Shown in pieces: positions 36,301 to 44,099 of a DNA stretch of 48,943 bases. Position numbers and translations under genes: made by a program. This DNA comes from an uncultured Bacteroidales bacterium. Lineage in GTDB: Bacteria; Bacteroidota; Bacteroidia; Bacteroidales; Bacteroidaceae. The notes below the pieces were generated by a model that made no database searches, was not told the DNA's origin, and was given only the letters and a program-made list of their open reading frames with translations. The stretch is taken from contig CALFTK010000026.1 in NCBI GenBank assembly GCA_937916465.1, positions 1 through 48,943 on the forward strand. Reading direction: 5' to 3'. Position 1 is the first letter of the stretch. Each line of letters starts with the position of its first letter.

Positions 36301-36377
36301 TGGTATCTTATAACGATTTGAAGGAGGGTGATATGATTGAGACATATACTCAGATAGAGGTTAAACAGACACTTTGA
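33345..36377 (+). CDS. infB: Translation initiation factor IF-2
   Basis: This 1010-aa GTPase positions fMet-tRNA on the 30S subunit and promotes subunit joining. The N-terminus has an IF2-N module (IGKIARDLNVGVKTICDFLQ). Next is a long charged linker with EKPVEKPAEKPIEKP-type low complexity (about residues 130-220), a Gly/Lys-rich stretch, and a second IF2-N-like segment near residues 425-485. The G domain starts near residue 512 with GHVDHGKT, then DTPGHEAF and NKVDKP. Domains II-IV complete the C-terminus. Long open frames on the opposite strand here are shadows of its codon bias. Confidence 0.96.
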   Translation: MAIRIGKIARDLNVGVKTICDFLQRKGFEDVPVDNPNYKLSDDQETLLIVEFSQDKARKEEAMKRMRPKNKSVDTKPTAEQVEEEVEIKIEKPAEPVIKFKTVGKIHLDETMVSESPYVEAVREEAAKKEQKSVQKPEPKPVPEQPSKPVQKEEKTVKKVEKPIENPVEKPAEKPIEKPVEKSNKVDKPAEKPVQKEEKPVEKNQQKVESKPVVETVQPKQEIKTESTTDVFKLDTPNSGLNLKTVGKIDLSAINQSTRPKKKSKEEKKKEREAKEKQRQQQREAYKESIMKEISKNNPSKPKNNNNDSKPQQNDAPKKKNRVRIGGEKVDINKAANFNQGGGEPSYGGKKGGSDQHDKKKGGGRNSKDHRHAKTEKDFSSEDVNRQIKETFSKFAKGKNKSSKYRKDKREVAHMRQQEMLEQEMAESTVLKLTEFVTANELATMMNIPVTQVIATCMSVGIMVSINQRLDAETINIVAEEHGFTTEYVSAEVAQQIQEEADKEEDLQPRAPIVTVMGHVDHGKTSLLDYIRKANVIAGEAGGITQHIGAYNVKLEDGRRITFLDTPGHEAFTAMRARGAQVTDIAIIIVAADDNVMPQTKEAIAHATAAGVPIVFAINKVDKPAADPERIKQELAQMNFLVEDWGGKYQSQDISAKHGMGVPELMEKVLLEAEMLDLKANPNRKATGSIIESSLDKGRGYVATVLVSNGTLKMGDIVIAGTFWGKVKAMFNERNQKIKAAAPAEPVLILGMNGAPQAGVTFHVVETEREAREITSKREQLQREQGIRTTTTLTLDELGRRIAMGDFHELNLIVKADVDGSAEALSDSLIKLSTPQVQVNVMYKAVGAISESDVSLAAASNAIIVGFNVRPSGAAKKQAEQNDVDIRIYSIIYDAIDEVKAAMEGLLAPTVKEEVTSTIEVLEVFHISKVGMVAGGRVREGKVNRNDRARVIRDGIVIHNGNIQALKRYKDDVKEVSAGVDCGISLVSYNDLKEGDMIETYTQIEVKQTL

Positions 36378-36382
36378 TTTTT

Positions 36383-36943
36383 ATGAATTTCTTTCAATCG
36401 TTGAATACGCTGGATTACATAATCCTAATTCTGTTGCTTATAGGCTTACTGACAGGATTCGCACAAGGGGTTATCAAACAGGCCTTCGGTCTGGGGGGCT
36501 TGATAGGTGGCTTGATATGCGGAGCATTGCTCTATAAGCCGGCTGCAGTTTTTCTGCAAGATGCTATAGATATGGATGATAATGTAGCCCAAGTGGTAGC
36601 TTTTATTATTATTCTGATAATTGTGCCATTGGTATTCTCGATTGTGGGAAATCTGTTGTCAAAGTTTGTAAAGATAATCTCATTAGGATTTGTCGATCGT
36701 CTTTTGGGAGGAGTCTTTGGCGTGCTTAAGTTCTTTATTGTGATAGGTCTCTGTATTCAATTATTAGAGATGACAGGTATAGCCGATAAGGTGATACGTA
36801 GCGGAGAAAAGAAAGAGTCGCGTTTCTATGAACAGGCTCGCGTACTGTCCGATAACTGTCTAAGATGGACCTGGAACAAAGTGCTGCCACACGTTGAAGA
36901 GAAAGATGAAAGTAACGGAAACGGAACTGAAAAAATTATTTGA
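36383..36943 (+). CDS. CvpA family membrane protein
   Basis: This 186-aa protein has four hydrophobic helices, beginning FFQSLNTLDYIILILLLIG and GFAQGVIKQAFGLGGLIGG, the hallmark opening of the CvpA family (in E. coli required for colicin V production; general role unclear, linked to envelope homeostasis). The C-terminal 45 residues are charged and cytoplasmic. The start is the ATG at 36383, five bases after the infB stop; a TTG overlapping infB is less likely. Its stop overlaps the non-ATG start of sufB, so it is embedded in the operon. Confidence 0.85.
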   Translation: MNFFQSLNTLDYIILILLLIGLLTGFAQGVIKQAFGLGGLIGGLICGALLYKPAAVFLQDAIDMDDNVAQVVAFIIILIIVPLVFSIVGNLLSKFVKIISLGFVDRLLGGVFGVLKFFIVIGLCIQLLEMTGIADKVIRSGEKKESRFYEQARVLSDNCLRWTWNKVLPHVEEKDESNGNGTEKII

Positions 36944-38409
36944 CGGTGAAACGGAACGACAATACTGATAATAGTCTTGTCAGAGAGATATCGAATGAGA
37001 AATATAAATACGGTTTTACAACAGATGTCCATACGGAGATAATGGACCGTGGGCTGAATGAAGATGTAATCCGTATGATTTCTGCCAAGAAAGGTGAACC
37101 CGAATGGTTGCTCGATTTCAGATTGAAAGCCTACAATTACTGGCTTACAATGGAGATGCCAAAATGGGCGCATCTTGATATCCCTGAAATAGACTATCAG
37201 AATATATCATATTATGCCGATCCTACAGTGAAAAAGGACGGCCCAAAATCTTTGGACGAAATAGATCCACAACTGATGAACACTTTCGATAAGTTGGGTA
37301 TTCCTCTTGAGGAACGTCTGGCTTTGAGCGGAGGTGTGGCTGTTGATGCGGTAATGGACTCTGTATCGGTAAAGACCACTTTTAAACAGACACTTGCCGA
37401 AAAGGGAATAATATTTTGCTCCATAAGCGAAGCTGTGCGTGAACATCCCGATTTGGTAAAACAGTATTTGGGAAGTGTAGTTAATTACAGAGACAACTTT
37501 TATGCAGCATTGAACAGCGCTGTATTCAGCGATGGTTCTTTTGTGTATATTCCAAAAGGTGTGCGTTGCCCAATGGAAATCTCTACCTATTTCCGTATAA
37601 ATGCTGCGGGAACAGGTCAGTTTGAACGTACTCTGATTGTGGCAGATGACGATAGCTATGTGTCATATTTAGAGGGTTGTACTGCTCCTATGCGCGATGA
37701 AAACCAACTGCATGCAGCAATAGTCGAGATAGTGGTTCTGGATAGAGCTGAGGTTAAGTACAGTACTGTACAGAATTGGTATCCGGGCGATGAAAACGGA
37801 CGTGGAGGAGTGTATAACTTTGTAACAAAACGCGGTCATCTGCGTGGTGTGAACAGCAAACTCTCTTGGACTCAGGTAGAGACTGGTTCTGCCATTACCT
37901 GGAAATACCCAAGCTGTGTGCTTTCCGGTGATGGTTCGCAAGGAGAATTTTACTCCGTAGCGTTAACCAATAACTACCAACAGGCCGATACCGGAACCAA
38001 AATGATTCATATAGGAAAGAATACAAGCAGTACCATTATTAGTAAAGGTATATCGGCAGGTCATAGTCAGAATTCATATCGCGGACTTGTACGAGTAGCA
38101 AAAAATGCAGATGGTGCCAGAAACTACAGTCAGTGTGATTCTTTGCTTTTAGGAAGTAAGTGTGGTGCCCATACGTTCCCATACATGGATATTCATAATG
38201 AAACAGCCATAGTGGAGCACGAAGCCACAACATCAAAAATATCGGAAGATCAGTTGTTTTACTGTAATCAGCGCGGTATTCCTATGGAAGAGGCTATTGG
38301 CCTTATAGTGAACGGCTATGCAAAAGAGGTATTGAACAAATTGCCAATGGAATTTGCTGTAGAGGCACAGCGTTTGTTGGCAGTATCATTAGAAAATACA
38401 ATAGGTTGA
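36940..38409 (+). CDS. sufB: Fe-S cluster assembly protein SufB
   Basis: This 489-aa scaffold of the SufBCD complex builds Fe-S clusters from SufS-derived sulfur. Family landmarks are EKYKYGF, ISAKKGEPEWLLDFRLKA, MPKWAHL, the beta-helix core and TGTKMIHIGKNTSSTIISKG near the C-terminus. There is no ATG at the start. A TTG at 36940 overlaps the cvpA stop as TTGA, and a GTG at 36946 is the alternative. Either gives the expected length within two residues. It is followed by sufC, sufD and sufS. The cluster lacks sufE/sufU, so a sulfur-transfer partner would have to be elsewhere. Confidence 0.94.
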   Translation: MTVKRNDNTDNSLVREISNEKYKYGFTTDVHTEIMDRGLNEDVIRMISAKKGEPEWLLDFRLKAYNYWLTMEMPKWAHLDIPEIDYQNISYYADPTVKKDGPKSLDEIDPQLMNTFDKLGIPLEERLALSGGVAVDAVMDSVSVKTTFKQTLAEKGIIFCSISEAVREHPDLVKQYLGSVVNYRDNFYAALNSAVFSDGSFVYIPKGVRCPMEISTYFRINAAGTGQFERTLIVADDDSYVSYLEGCTAPMRDENQLHAAIVEIVVLDRAEVKYSTVQNWYPGDENGRGGVYNFVTKRGHLRGVNSKLSWTQVETGSAITWKYPSCVLSGDGSQGEFYSVALTNNYQQADTGTKMIHIGKNTSSTIISKGISAGHSQNSYRGLVRVAKNADGARNYSQCDSLLLGSKCGAHTFPYMDIHNETAIVEHEATTSKISEDQLFYCNQRGIPMEEAIGLIVNGYAKEVLNKLPMEFAVEAQRLLAVSLENTIG

Positions 38410-38413
38410 TAAT

Positions 38414-39175
38414 ATGCTTAAAATAGATAATCTGCACGCAAGTATAAACGGCAAGGAGATTTTGAAAGGTATCAATCTCCAGGTAAACCCAGGCGAAGTT
38501 CACGCTATTATGGGACCTAATGGTTCGGGTAAGAGTACTATGAGCAATGTGCTTGTAGGTCATCCTGCATATACAGTGACAGAGGGCAGTGTAATATATA
38601 AAGGTAAAAATCTGCTGGATATGCCGGTGGAACAGCGTAGTCACGAAGGGTTGTTCCTGTCCTTTCAGTATCCAGTAGAGATACCGGGGGTAAGTATGAC
38701 AAATTTCATGCGTACTGCCATAAACGAAAAACGTAAGTATTTGGAATTGCCACCATTATCTCCATCTGATTTCTTAAAGCTTATAAAGTCAAAGAGAGAT
38801 TTGGTAAAGTTGGATAGCAAATTTATGAATCGTTCTGTAAACGAAGGATTCAGTGGTGGTGAAAAGAAACGTAATGAGATATTTCAGATGGCAATGTTAG
38901 AACCGTCATTGAGCATATTGGACGAAACCGATTCAGGTTTGGATATAGATGCTTTGCGTATAGTTGCCGAAGGTGTAAACAAACTAAAGACACCGGAAAC
39001 ATCTGTAATTGTAATTACTCACTATCAGAGACTTCTGGATTATATAAAACCGGATATTGTACACGTGCTGTATCAGGGTAGGATAATAAAAACTGCCGGC
39101 CCGGATTTGGCGTTGGAACTTGAAGAACGCGGCTACGACTGGTTAATCAAAGAGTTTGAAGATTCGCAAAAATGA
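38414..39175 (+). CDS. sufC: Fe-S cluster assembly ATPase SufC
   Basis: This 253-aa ABC-type ATPase drives conformational change in the SufBCD scaffold. Visible motifs are Walker A GPNGSGKST (residues 34-42), the Q-loop region SFQYPVEIPG, signature FSGGEKKRNE, Walker B LSILDETDSGLD and the switch His in VIVITHYQRLL. The family-specific replacement of the usual ABC signature by SGGEKKRNE separates it from transporters. It starts 4 bases after sufB, and its stop overlaps the sufD start (ATGA), giving a fixed ratio of products. Confidence 0.96.
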   Translation: MLKIDNLHASINGKEILKGINLQVNPGEVHAIMGPNGSGKSTMSNVLVGHPAYTVTEGSVIYKGKNLLDMPVEQRSHEGLFLSFQYPVEIPGVSMTNFMRTAINEKRKYLELPPLSPSDFLKLIKSKRDLVKLDSKFMNRSVNEGFSGGEKKRNEIFQMAMLEPSLSILDETDSGLDIDALRIVAEGVNKLKTPETSVIVITHYQRLLDYIKPDIVHVLYQGRIIKTAGPDLALELEERGYDWLIKEFEDSQK

Positions 39176-40518
39176 ACGTCAGTAAAATTTACATAGATCT
39201 GTTTCGAGAAAACAGACAGGTAATAGATTCCGGAATATCTCCCATATTGAATGGTTGCAGAGATGCTGCGTTAGAGGCGTTGCAGAAGTATGGATTGCCT
39301 ACTACAAAGCTGGAAGAGTATCTGCATTTCAACGCAGAGGAGTTGTTCCGTACCGATTGGGGTTTGAATCTTGGAAGATTGAACATGCCTGTCGATTATG
39401 CCGAAGCATTCCGTTGTAATGTGCCAAATTTAAGCACGTTGCTTTACTATCTGGCAGGCGATACATTGGTACAATCGGAATCGGCTGCTCGTGTGCAGAC
39501 GGCAGAAGGTGTTCTGATAGGCAGCTTAAACAGTCTGGCAAAAGATTATCCGGAACTTGTAGGAAAATACTACGCCAAAATTGCCAAAATGGAACGTAGC
39601 GGTATAGCAGCCATAAATACTCTGTTTGCGCAGGATGGACTGCTTGTTTATGTACCTGATGGCGTTGTGGTTGAGAAGCCTGTTCAGCTGGTTTCTCTTT
39701 TGCAGTCTAAGGTAGATATGATGGTCAATCGCAGAATATTGGTTGTGTTAGGTAATAATTCACAACTTAAATTATTGTTGTGTGACCACTCTATAGATAA
39801 CAGAAATGCTCTTTCGGTTCAGGTGGTAGAGGCATTTGTGGGTAGTGGCTCGCAGTTCAGTTATTATGATCTGGAAGAGACACATACTGCCAATAATCGT
39901 ATTAACGAACTATTTATAGAACAGCAGGCAGACAGTAGTGTAGAACTGAAAACCATCACTCTGCATAATGGTAAGACCAGAAATTCCATCTTTGCAACAT
40001 TGGCAGGAAAGGGTGCTTCTCTTAATGTAGATGGAGTGGCTATAACAGATAAACAGCAACAGGTTGATAACTACACATATATAGATCATAAGGTGTCAGA
40101 TTGTACAAGCAGTGAACTTTATAAATATGTGTTGGATCAGGAATCTCAAGGTGCTTTTGCCGGCAGAGTATTGGTAAGAGAAGATTCACAGCGTACTGTT
40201 GCACATCAGACAAACAGAAACATCTGCCTGACACGTTCTGCACGTATGTTTACCCAACCTCAGTTGGAGATATATGCAGACGATGTTAAGTGCAGTCACG
40301 GTGCAACAGTTGGCCAGCTTGACGATAAGGCTATGTTCTATATGCAACAACGTGGTATATCTGCTGCAGAAGCGCGTACATTGCTGATGCTTGCCTTTGT
40401 AGATGAAGTGATTGGCAACGTAAAACTTGAACCTTTGCGTGACCGATTACGTCGTTTGGTGGAAAAACGTTTCCGTGGCGAATTGGGACATTGCGAAGGA
40501 TGTAATATTTGCAAGTGA
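39172..40518 (+). CDS. sufD: Fe-S cluster assembly protein SufD
   Basis: This 448-aa SufB paralogue is a partner in the SufBC2D scaffold. The N-terminal helical part has GLPTTKLEEYLHFNAEELF, and the C-terminal half is the shared beta-helix ending with LEIYADDVKCSHGATVGQLD and the AMFYMQQRGIS motif typical of SufB/SufD. The C-terminus ends with a Cys-containing tail (GHCEGCNICK). Such Cys tails occur in some SufD proteins, but a metal role here is only a guess. ATGA overlap with sufC; sufS begins one base after its stop. Confidence 0.94.
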   Translation: MNVSKIYIDLFRENRQVIDSGISPILNGCRDAALEALQKYGLPTTKLEEYLHFNAEELFRTDWGLNLGRLNMPVDYAEAFRCNVPNLSTLLYYLAGDTLVQSESAARVQTAEGVLIGSLNSLAKDYPELVGKYYAKIAKMERSGIAAINTLFAQDGLLVYVPDGVVVEKPVQLVSLLQSKVDMMVNRRILVVLGNNSQLKLLLCDHSIDNRNALSVQVVEAFVGSGSQFSYYDLEETHTANNRINELFIEQQADSSVELKTITLHNGKTRNSIFATLAGKGASLNVDGVAITDKQQQVDNYTYIDHKVSDCTSSELYKYVLDQESQGAFAGRVLVREDSQRTVAHQTNRNICLTRSARMFTQPQLEIYADDVKCSHGATVGQLDDKAMFYMQQRGISAAEARTLLMLAFVDEVIGNVKLEPLRDRLRRLVEKRFRGELGHCEGCNICK

Positions 40519-40519
40519 T

Positions 40520-41737
40520 ATGTTTAATGTTGAAAAGATAAGAGAGGATTTCCCTATTTTGGGACGCACAGTATATAACAAACCGTTGATATACTTGGAC
40601 AATGCGGCAACCACACAGAAACCAAAATGTGTGATTGATGCCATAAGCGATGCCTACTGCAATGTGAATGCAAATGTGCATCGTGGCGTACATTTCTTAT
40701 CGCAACAGGCTACAGAAATGCTGGAGTCAGCCCGCGAAACGGTGCGTTCGTTCATTTCGGCAGAGAGTACAGAAGAGATAATCTTTACACGTGGTACAAC
40801 AGAGAGTTTGAATCTTCTGGCATCATCGTTTTCTGAGAGATTCCTGCAAAAGGATGATGAGATAATAATATCGGCAGCTGAACATCACAGTAATATAGTG
40901 CCCTGGCAGATGCAGGCGCAGAAAAGGGGCTTTGTAATAAGAATTGCACCTGTAACAGATAGCGGAGAACTGGATTTTGAAGCTTTGCAACTGTTGGTGA
41001 ACCCAAAGACCAAACTGATTAGTATTACACACGTTTCGAATGTGTTGGGCAGTGTAATGCCTGTTAAACAGATTGCAGAATTTGCTCATAAGAATGGCGC
41101 TTATATAGCAGTTGACGGAGCGCAGTCTGCACCTCATATCAAGGTGGATGTAAAAGAACTTGATGTGGATTTCTTTGCGTTTAGCGGTCATAAAGTTTAT
41201 GGTCCTACAGGAATAGGTGTACTATACGGCAAACGTGAACTATTGGAACAGCTTCCTCCGTATCAGGGGGGTGGTGAAATGATAAAGAAGGTTACCTTTG
41301 AACATACTACTTATAACGAACTTCCATATAAATTTGAAGCCGGAACTCCCGATTATGTAGGCAGTATTGCATTGGCAAAAGCCATAGATTATGTTCAGGA
41401 ATTAGGAATGGAGAATATAGCTGCATACGAAGATGAACTGTGTGCATACGCTGTAGAAAAATTACGTGCTATAGATGGTATCCGTTTCATAGGTGAACCA
41501 CAGCAACGCAGTGGAGTGGTATCGTTCTTAGTTGGTAATACCCATCCTTCCGATATAGGCACTTTGCTGGATAAACTTGGGGTGGCTGTTCGTACAGGGC
41601 ATCATTGTGCAGAACCGCTGATGGACAGGTTTGGAATACCAGGTACAGTTAGAGCCTCTTTTGCGCTTTATAATACCAAAGCAGAAATAGATGCCTTTAT
41701 AGCAGCATTGGAACGTGTATCTAAAATGTTGATGTAG
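40520..41737 (+). CDS. sufS: Cysteine desulfurase SufS
   Basis: This 405-aa PLP enzyme takes sulfur from cysteine (leaving alanine) and feeds it to the Suf scaffold. The start at 40520 begins FNVEKIREDFPIL, the standard N-terminus; an upstream in-frame ATG inside sufD would add a non-homologous 31 residues. The PLP Lys is K225 in FSGHKVYGPTGIG, and the active Cys is C363 in RTGHHCAEP. FYxxHRGxH-type residues appear as NVHRGVHFLS. It follows sufD by one base and precedes rnhB by one. Confidence 0.95.
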   Translation: MFNVEKIREDFPILGRTVYNKPLIYLDNAATTQKPKCVIDAISDAYCNVNANVHRGVHFLSQQATEMLESARETVRSFISAESTEEIIFTRGTTESLNLLASSFSERFLQKDDEIIISAAEHHSNIVPWQMQAQKRGFVIRIAPVTDSGELDFEALQLLVNPKTKLISITHVSNVLGSVMPVKQIAEFAHKNGAYIAVDGAQSAPHIKVDVKELDVDFFAFSGHKVYGPTGIGVLYGKRELLEQLPPYQGGGEMIKKVTFEHTTYNELPYKFEAGTPDYVGSIALAKAIDYVQELGMENIAAYEDELCAYAVEKLRAIDGIRFIGEPQQRSGVVSFLVGNTHPSDIGTLLDKLGVAVRTGHHCAEPLMDRFGIPGTVRASFALYNTKAEIDAFIAALERVSKMLM

Positions 41738-41738
41738 T

Positions 41739-42338
41739 ATGTTGTTGCCTTTTTTGGAATCAGGACGTATTGAGGCAGGTTGCGACGAAGCCGGCAGAGG
41801 CTGTTTGGCAGGTCCTGTATTTGCAGCTGCAGTTATTTTACCGCAGGATTTCAGTAACGATTTGCTGAACGATTCCAAACAACTGACAGAAAAACAACGT
41901 TATTTGTTGCGCCCCATAATTGAAAAAGAGGCTTTGGCATGGGCTGTAGGTGTGGTAAGTGCAGAAGAGATAGATAAAATTAATATTCTGGCTGCATCTT
42001 TTCTGGCTATGCATAGAGCTGTAGATGATTTGAAAATCAGGCCGGAACATCTGCTTATAGACGGCAATCGATTCAAACCATACAGAAATGTCCCATTTAC
42101 TACAATAGTAAAAGGAGATGGAAAAATGGCTTCAATAGCGGCTGCATCTATACTTGCCAAAACCTATAGAGACGATTTTATGAATAAAATTGCGGTGGAA
42201 TATCCCCAATATGACTGGCTGTCAAATAAAGGTTATCCTACTGTAAAACATAGAAATGCAATAAAGGAATACGGTATTACTCCGTATCATAGAAAGAGTT
42301 TTAATCTTTTGGGCGATACACAGCTGTCGCTTTGGTAA
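41739..42338 (+). CDS. rnhB: Ribonuclease HII
   Basis: This 199-aa enzyme cuts RNA in RNA-DNA hybrids and removes misincorporated ribonucleotides. The catalytic Asp/Glu pair is in AGCDEAGRGCLAGPV (D16, E17). Further motifs are NDSKQLTEKQR, LIDGNRFKP (third acidic residue) and SIAAASILAKTYRD. The length is standard. It starts one base after the sufS stop and is the last gene of the packed operon; the 56 bases before gpmI contain a -7 box, suggesting a fresh promoter there. Confidence 0.95.
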   Translation: MLLPFLESGRIEAGCDEAGRGCLAGPVFAAAVILPQDFSNDLLNDSKQLTEKQRYLLRPIIEKEALAWAVGVVSAEEIDKINILAASFLAMHRAVDDLKIRPEHLLIDGNRFKPYRNVPFTTIVKGDGKMASIAAASILAKTYRDDFMNKIAVEYPQYDWLSNKGYPTVKHRNAIKEYGITPYHRKSFNLLGDTQLSLW

Positions 42339-42346
42339 TAATTCAC

Positions 42347-42354
42347 TAATTTTG
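42347..42354 (+). promoter_or_regulatory. Candidate -7 box of gpmI
   Basis: TAATTTTG followed by C is an exact TAnnTTTG match 40 bases before the gpmI ATG. No TTTG sits at the standard -33 spacing. There is no terminator between rnhB and gpmI, so readthrough from the upstream operon is also possible. Confidence 0.5.
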
Positions 42355-42394
42355 CACTCGCAAATTAAGAGTAAGTACTTTAAATTTAATTTAT

Positions 42395-43897
42395 ATGAAA
42401 CAGAAAGCATTATTGATGATTTTGGACGGTTGGGGTTTAGGTAATGGAACTAAGGCTGATGTGATTTGCAAAACTCCTACTCCATATATGGATTATCTGA
42501 ATGCTACATATCCTCATGCACAGCTTTTGGCAAGTGGTGAGAATGTAGGTCTGCCTGATGGTCAGATGGGTAACTCAGAGGTTGGTCACCTGAATATTGG
42601 TGCAGGTAGAGTGGTCTATCAGGATTTGGTAAAGGTAAACAGAGCTATAGCTGACGGCAGTATCCGTCAGAACCCTGAAATAGTTGCAGCATACAGCTAT
42701 GCAAAAGAGACAGGCAAAAAACTTCACCTTATGGGTTTGGTTTCAAATGGTGGTGTACACAGTTCTATGGAACACCTGTTCTGCCTTTGCGACATATCAC
42801 GCGAATATGGTTTGGAAAATGCATACGTTCATTGCTTTATGGATGGTCGCGATACCGATCCAAAGAGCGGTCAGGGCTTTATCAGTCAGTTGGTAGAGCG
42901 TGGCGATAAGGTTGCTACTATTGTAGGCCGTTACTATGCAATGGACCGCGACAAGCGTTGGGAACGTGTTAAGGTGGCTTACGATCAGTTGGTAAACGGT
43001 GAAGGCAAACAGGTTACCGATATGGTTGCTGCTGTTGCCGATTCATACGCAGAAGGCGTTACCGACGAATTTATGAAGCCAATTGTAAACAGTGCATACG
43101 ACAGCCGTATAGAGGAGGGCGATGTTGTTATCTTCTTCAACTTCCGTAACGACCGTGCAAAGGAACTGACCATAGTTCTTACACAGAAAGATCTTACAGA
43201 AGAGGGTATGAAGACCATCCCGGGTTTGCAGTACTATTGTCTGACTCCATACGATGCATCTTTCACAGGTGTTCATATTCTGTTCGATAAAGAGAATGTA
43301 AACAATACCTTGGGTGAATATCTTTCATCAAAAGGTTTGTCACAGTTGCATATAGCAGAGACAGAAAAGTATGCTCACGTAACATTCTTCCTGAACGGTG
43401 GTAGAGAGACCCCATACGAAGGCGAAGAGAGAATACTTGTTCCATCTCCAAAGGTGGCTACATACGATTTGCAACCTGAAATGAGCGCATATTTGGTTCG
43501 CGATCGTTTGGTTGAAGCTATCAACAGCGATAAATTCGACTTTATTGTAGTGAACTTTGCTAATGGCGATATGGTAGGTCATACCGGTGTTTACGAAGCA
43601 ATAGAAAAGGCTGTTGTAGCTGTAGATGCTTGTGTTCGCGACGTTATTGAAGCAGCTAAAGCACATAACTACGAATCAATCATCATTGCAGACCATGGTA
43701 ATGCAGATAATGCTGTAAATGCAGATGGTTCTCCAAATACTGCCCATTCATTGAACCCGGTTCCAATTATCTATGTAACATCAAGAGAAGGTGCTACTGT
43801 TGAGAATGGTATTTTGGCAGACGTTGCTCCATCTATACTTTCAATTATGGGACTGGAAATTCCTGCTGAAATGACAGGTAAAGTGCTTGTTAAGTAA
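42395..43897 (+). CDS. gpmI: 2,3-bisphosphoglycerate-independent phosphoglycerate mutase
   Basis: This 500-aa Mn-dependent glycolytic enzyme interconverts 3- and 2-phosphoglycerate. The alkaline-phosphatase-like fold is shown by MILDGWGLG at the start, the phosphoserine site GNSEVGHLNIGAGRVVYQDL (Ser61), then MDGRDTDPKSG, FFNFRNDRAKELT, NGDMVGHTG and IADHGNAD with metal ligands. Length and motifs are standard. It is followed by a long-stem terminator. Confidence 0.96.
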   Translation: MKQKALLMILDGWGLGNGTKADVICKTPTPYMDYLNATYPHAQLLASGENVGLPDGQMGNSEVGHLNIGAGRVVYQDLVKVNRAIADGSIRQNPEIVAAYSYAKETGKKLHLMGLVSNGGVHSSMEHLFCLCDISREYGLENAYVHCFMDGRDTDPKSGQGFISQLVERGDKVATIVGRYYAMDRDKRWERVKVAYDQLVNGEGKQVTDMVAAVADSYAEGVTDEFMKPIVNSAYDSRIEEGDVVIFFNFRNDRAKELTIVLTQKDLTEEGMKTIPGLQYYCLTPYDASFTGVHILFDKENVNNTLGEYLSSKGLSQLHIAETEKYAHVTFFLNGGRETPYEGEERILVPSPKVATYDLQPEMSAYLVRDRLVEAINSDKFDFIVVNFANGDMVGHTGVYEAIEKAVVAVDACVRDVIEAAKAHNYESIIIADHGNADNAVNADGSPNTAHSLNPVPIIYVTSREGATVENGILADVAPSILSIMGLEIPAEMTGKVLVK

Positions 43898-43911
43898 GTA
43901 AAACTTGCAAC

Positions 43912-43959
43912 TATATAATTAGGATAGGCTGGAATTTTCCAGCCTATTCTAATTATATA
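43912..43959 (+). terminator. Long-stem terminator after gpmI
   Basis: The inverted repeat 43912-43934 / 43937-43959 pairs over about 23 bp with a single G-U, centred on GGAATTTTCC. There is no long T-run, but the AT-rich distal stem makes it usable in both directions, against readthrough from gpmI and from the minus-strand cassette. Confidence 0.8.
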
Positions 43960-43974
43960 CATATAACTGGTTAT

Positions 43975-44005
43975 GTTGTCGGATTAAAAACTTTAGTTAT
44001 CTTTG
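43975..44005 (+). promoter_or_regulatory. Orphan plus-strand promoter pointing into the minus-strand cassette
   Basis: GTTG (43975-43978) and TATCTTTG followed by C (43998-44005) are separated by 19 nt, close to the full consensus. No plus-strand gene follows, so a transcript would run through the AGTYRTAA repeats and antisense to the gene at 44100-45776. Confidence 0.4.
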
Positions 44006-44034
44006 CTCAATCAAGGAATTTGGCTACTTTTTTA

Positions 44035-44092
44035 AGTTATAATCCCCTTTTATAGTTATAAATAGTCATAATTAGTCGTATTTCAGTCATAA
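44035..44092 (+). repeat. Phased short direct repeats AGTYRTAA (iteron-like)
   Basis: AGTTATAA starts at 44035 and 44054, AGTCATAA at 44064, AGTCGTAT at 44074 and AGTCATAA at 44085. The last four are 10, 10 and 11 bases apart, about one helical turn. A further AGTTATCT lies at 43995. They sit directly after the stop codon of the last minus-strand cassette gene and are not part of any gene. They may be protein binding sites or a mobile-element end. Confidence 0.7.
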
Positions 44093-44099
44093 TTTTAGA

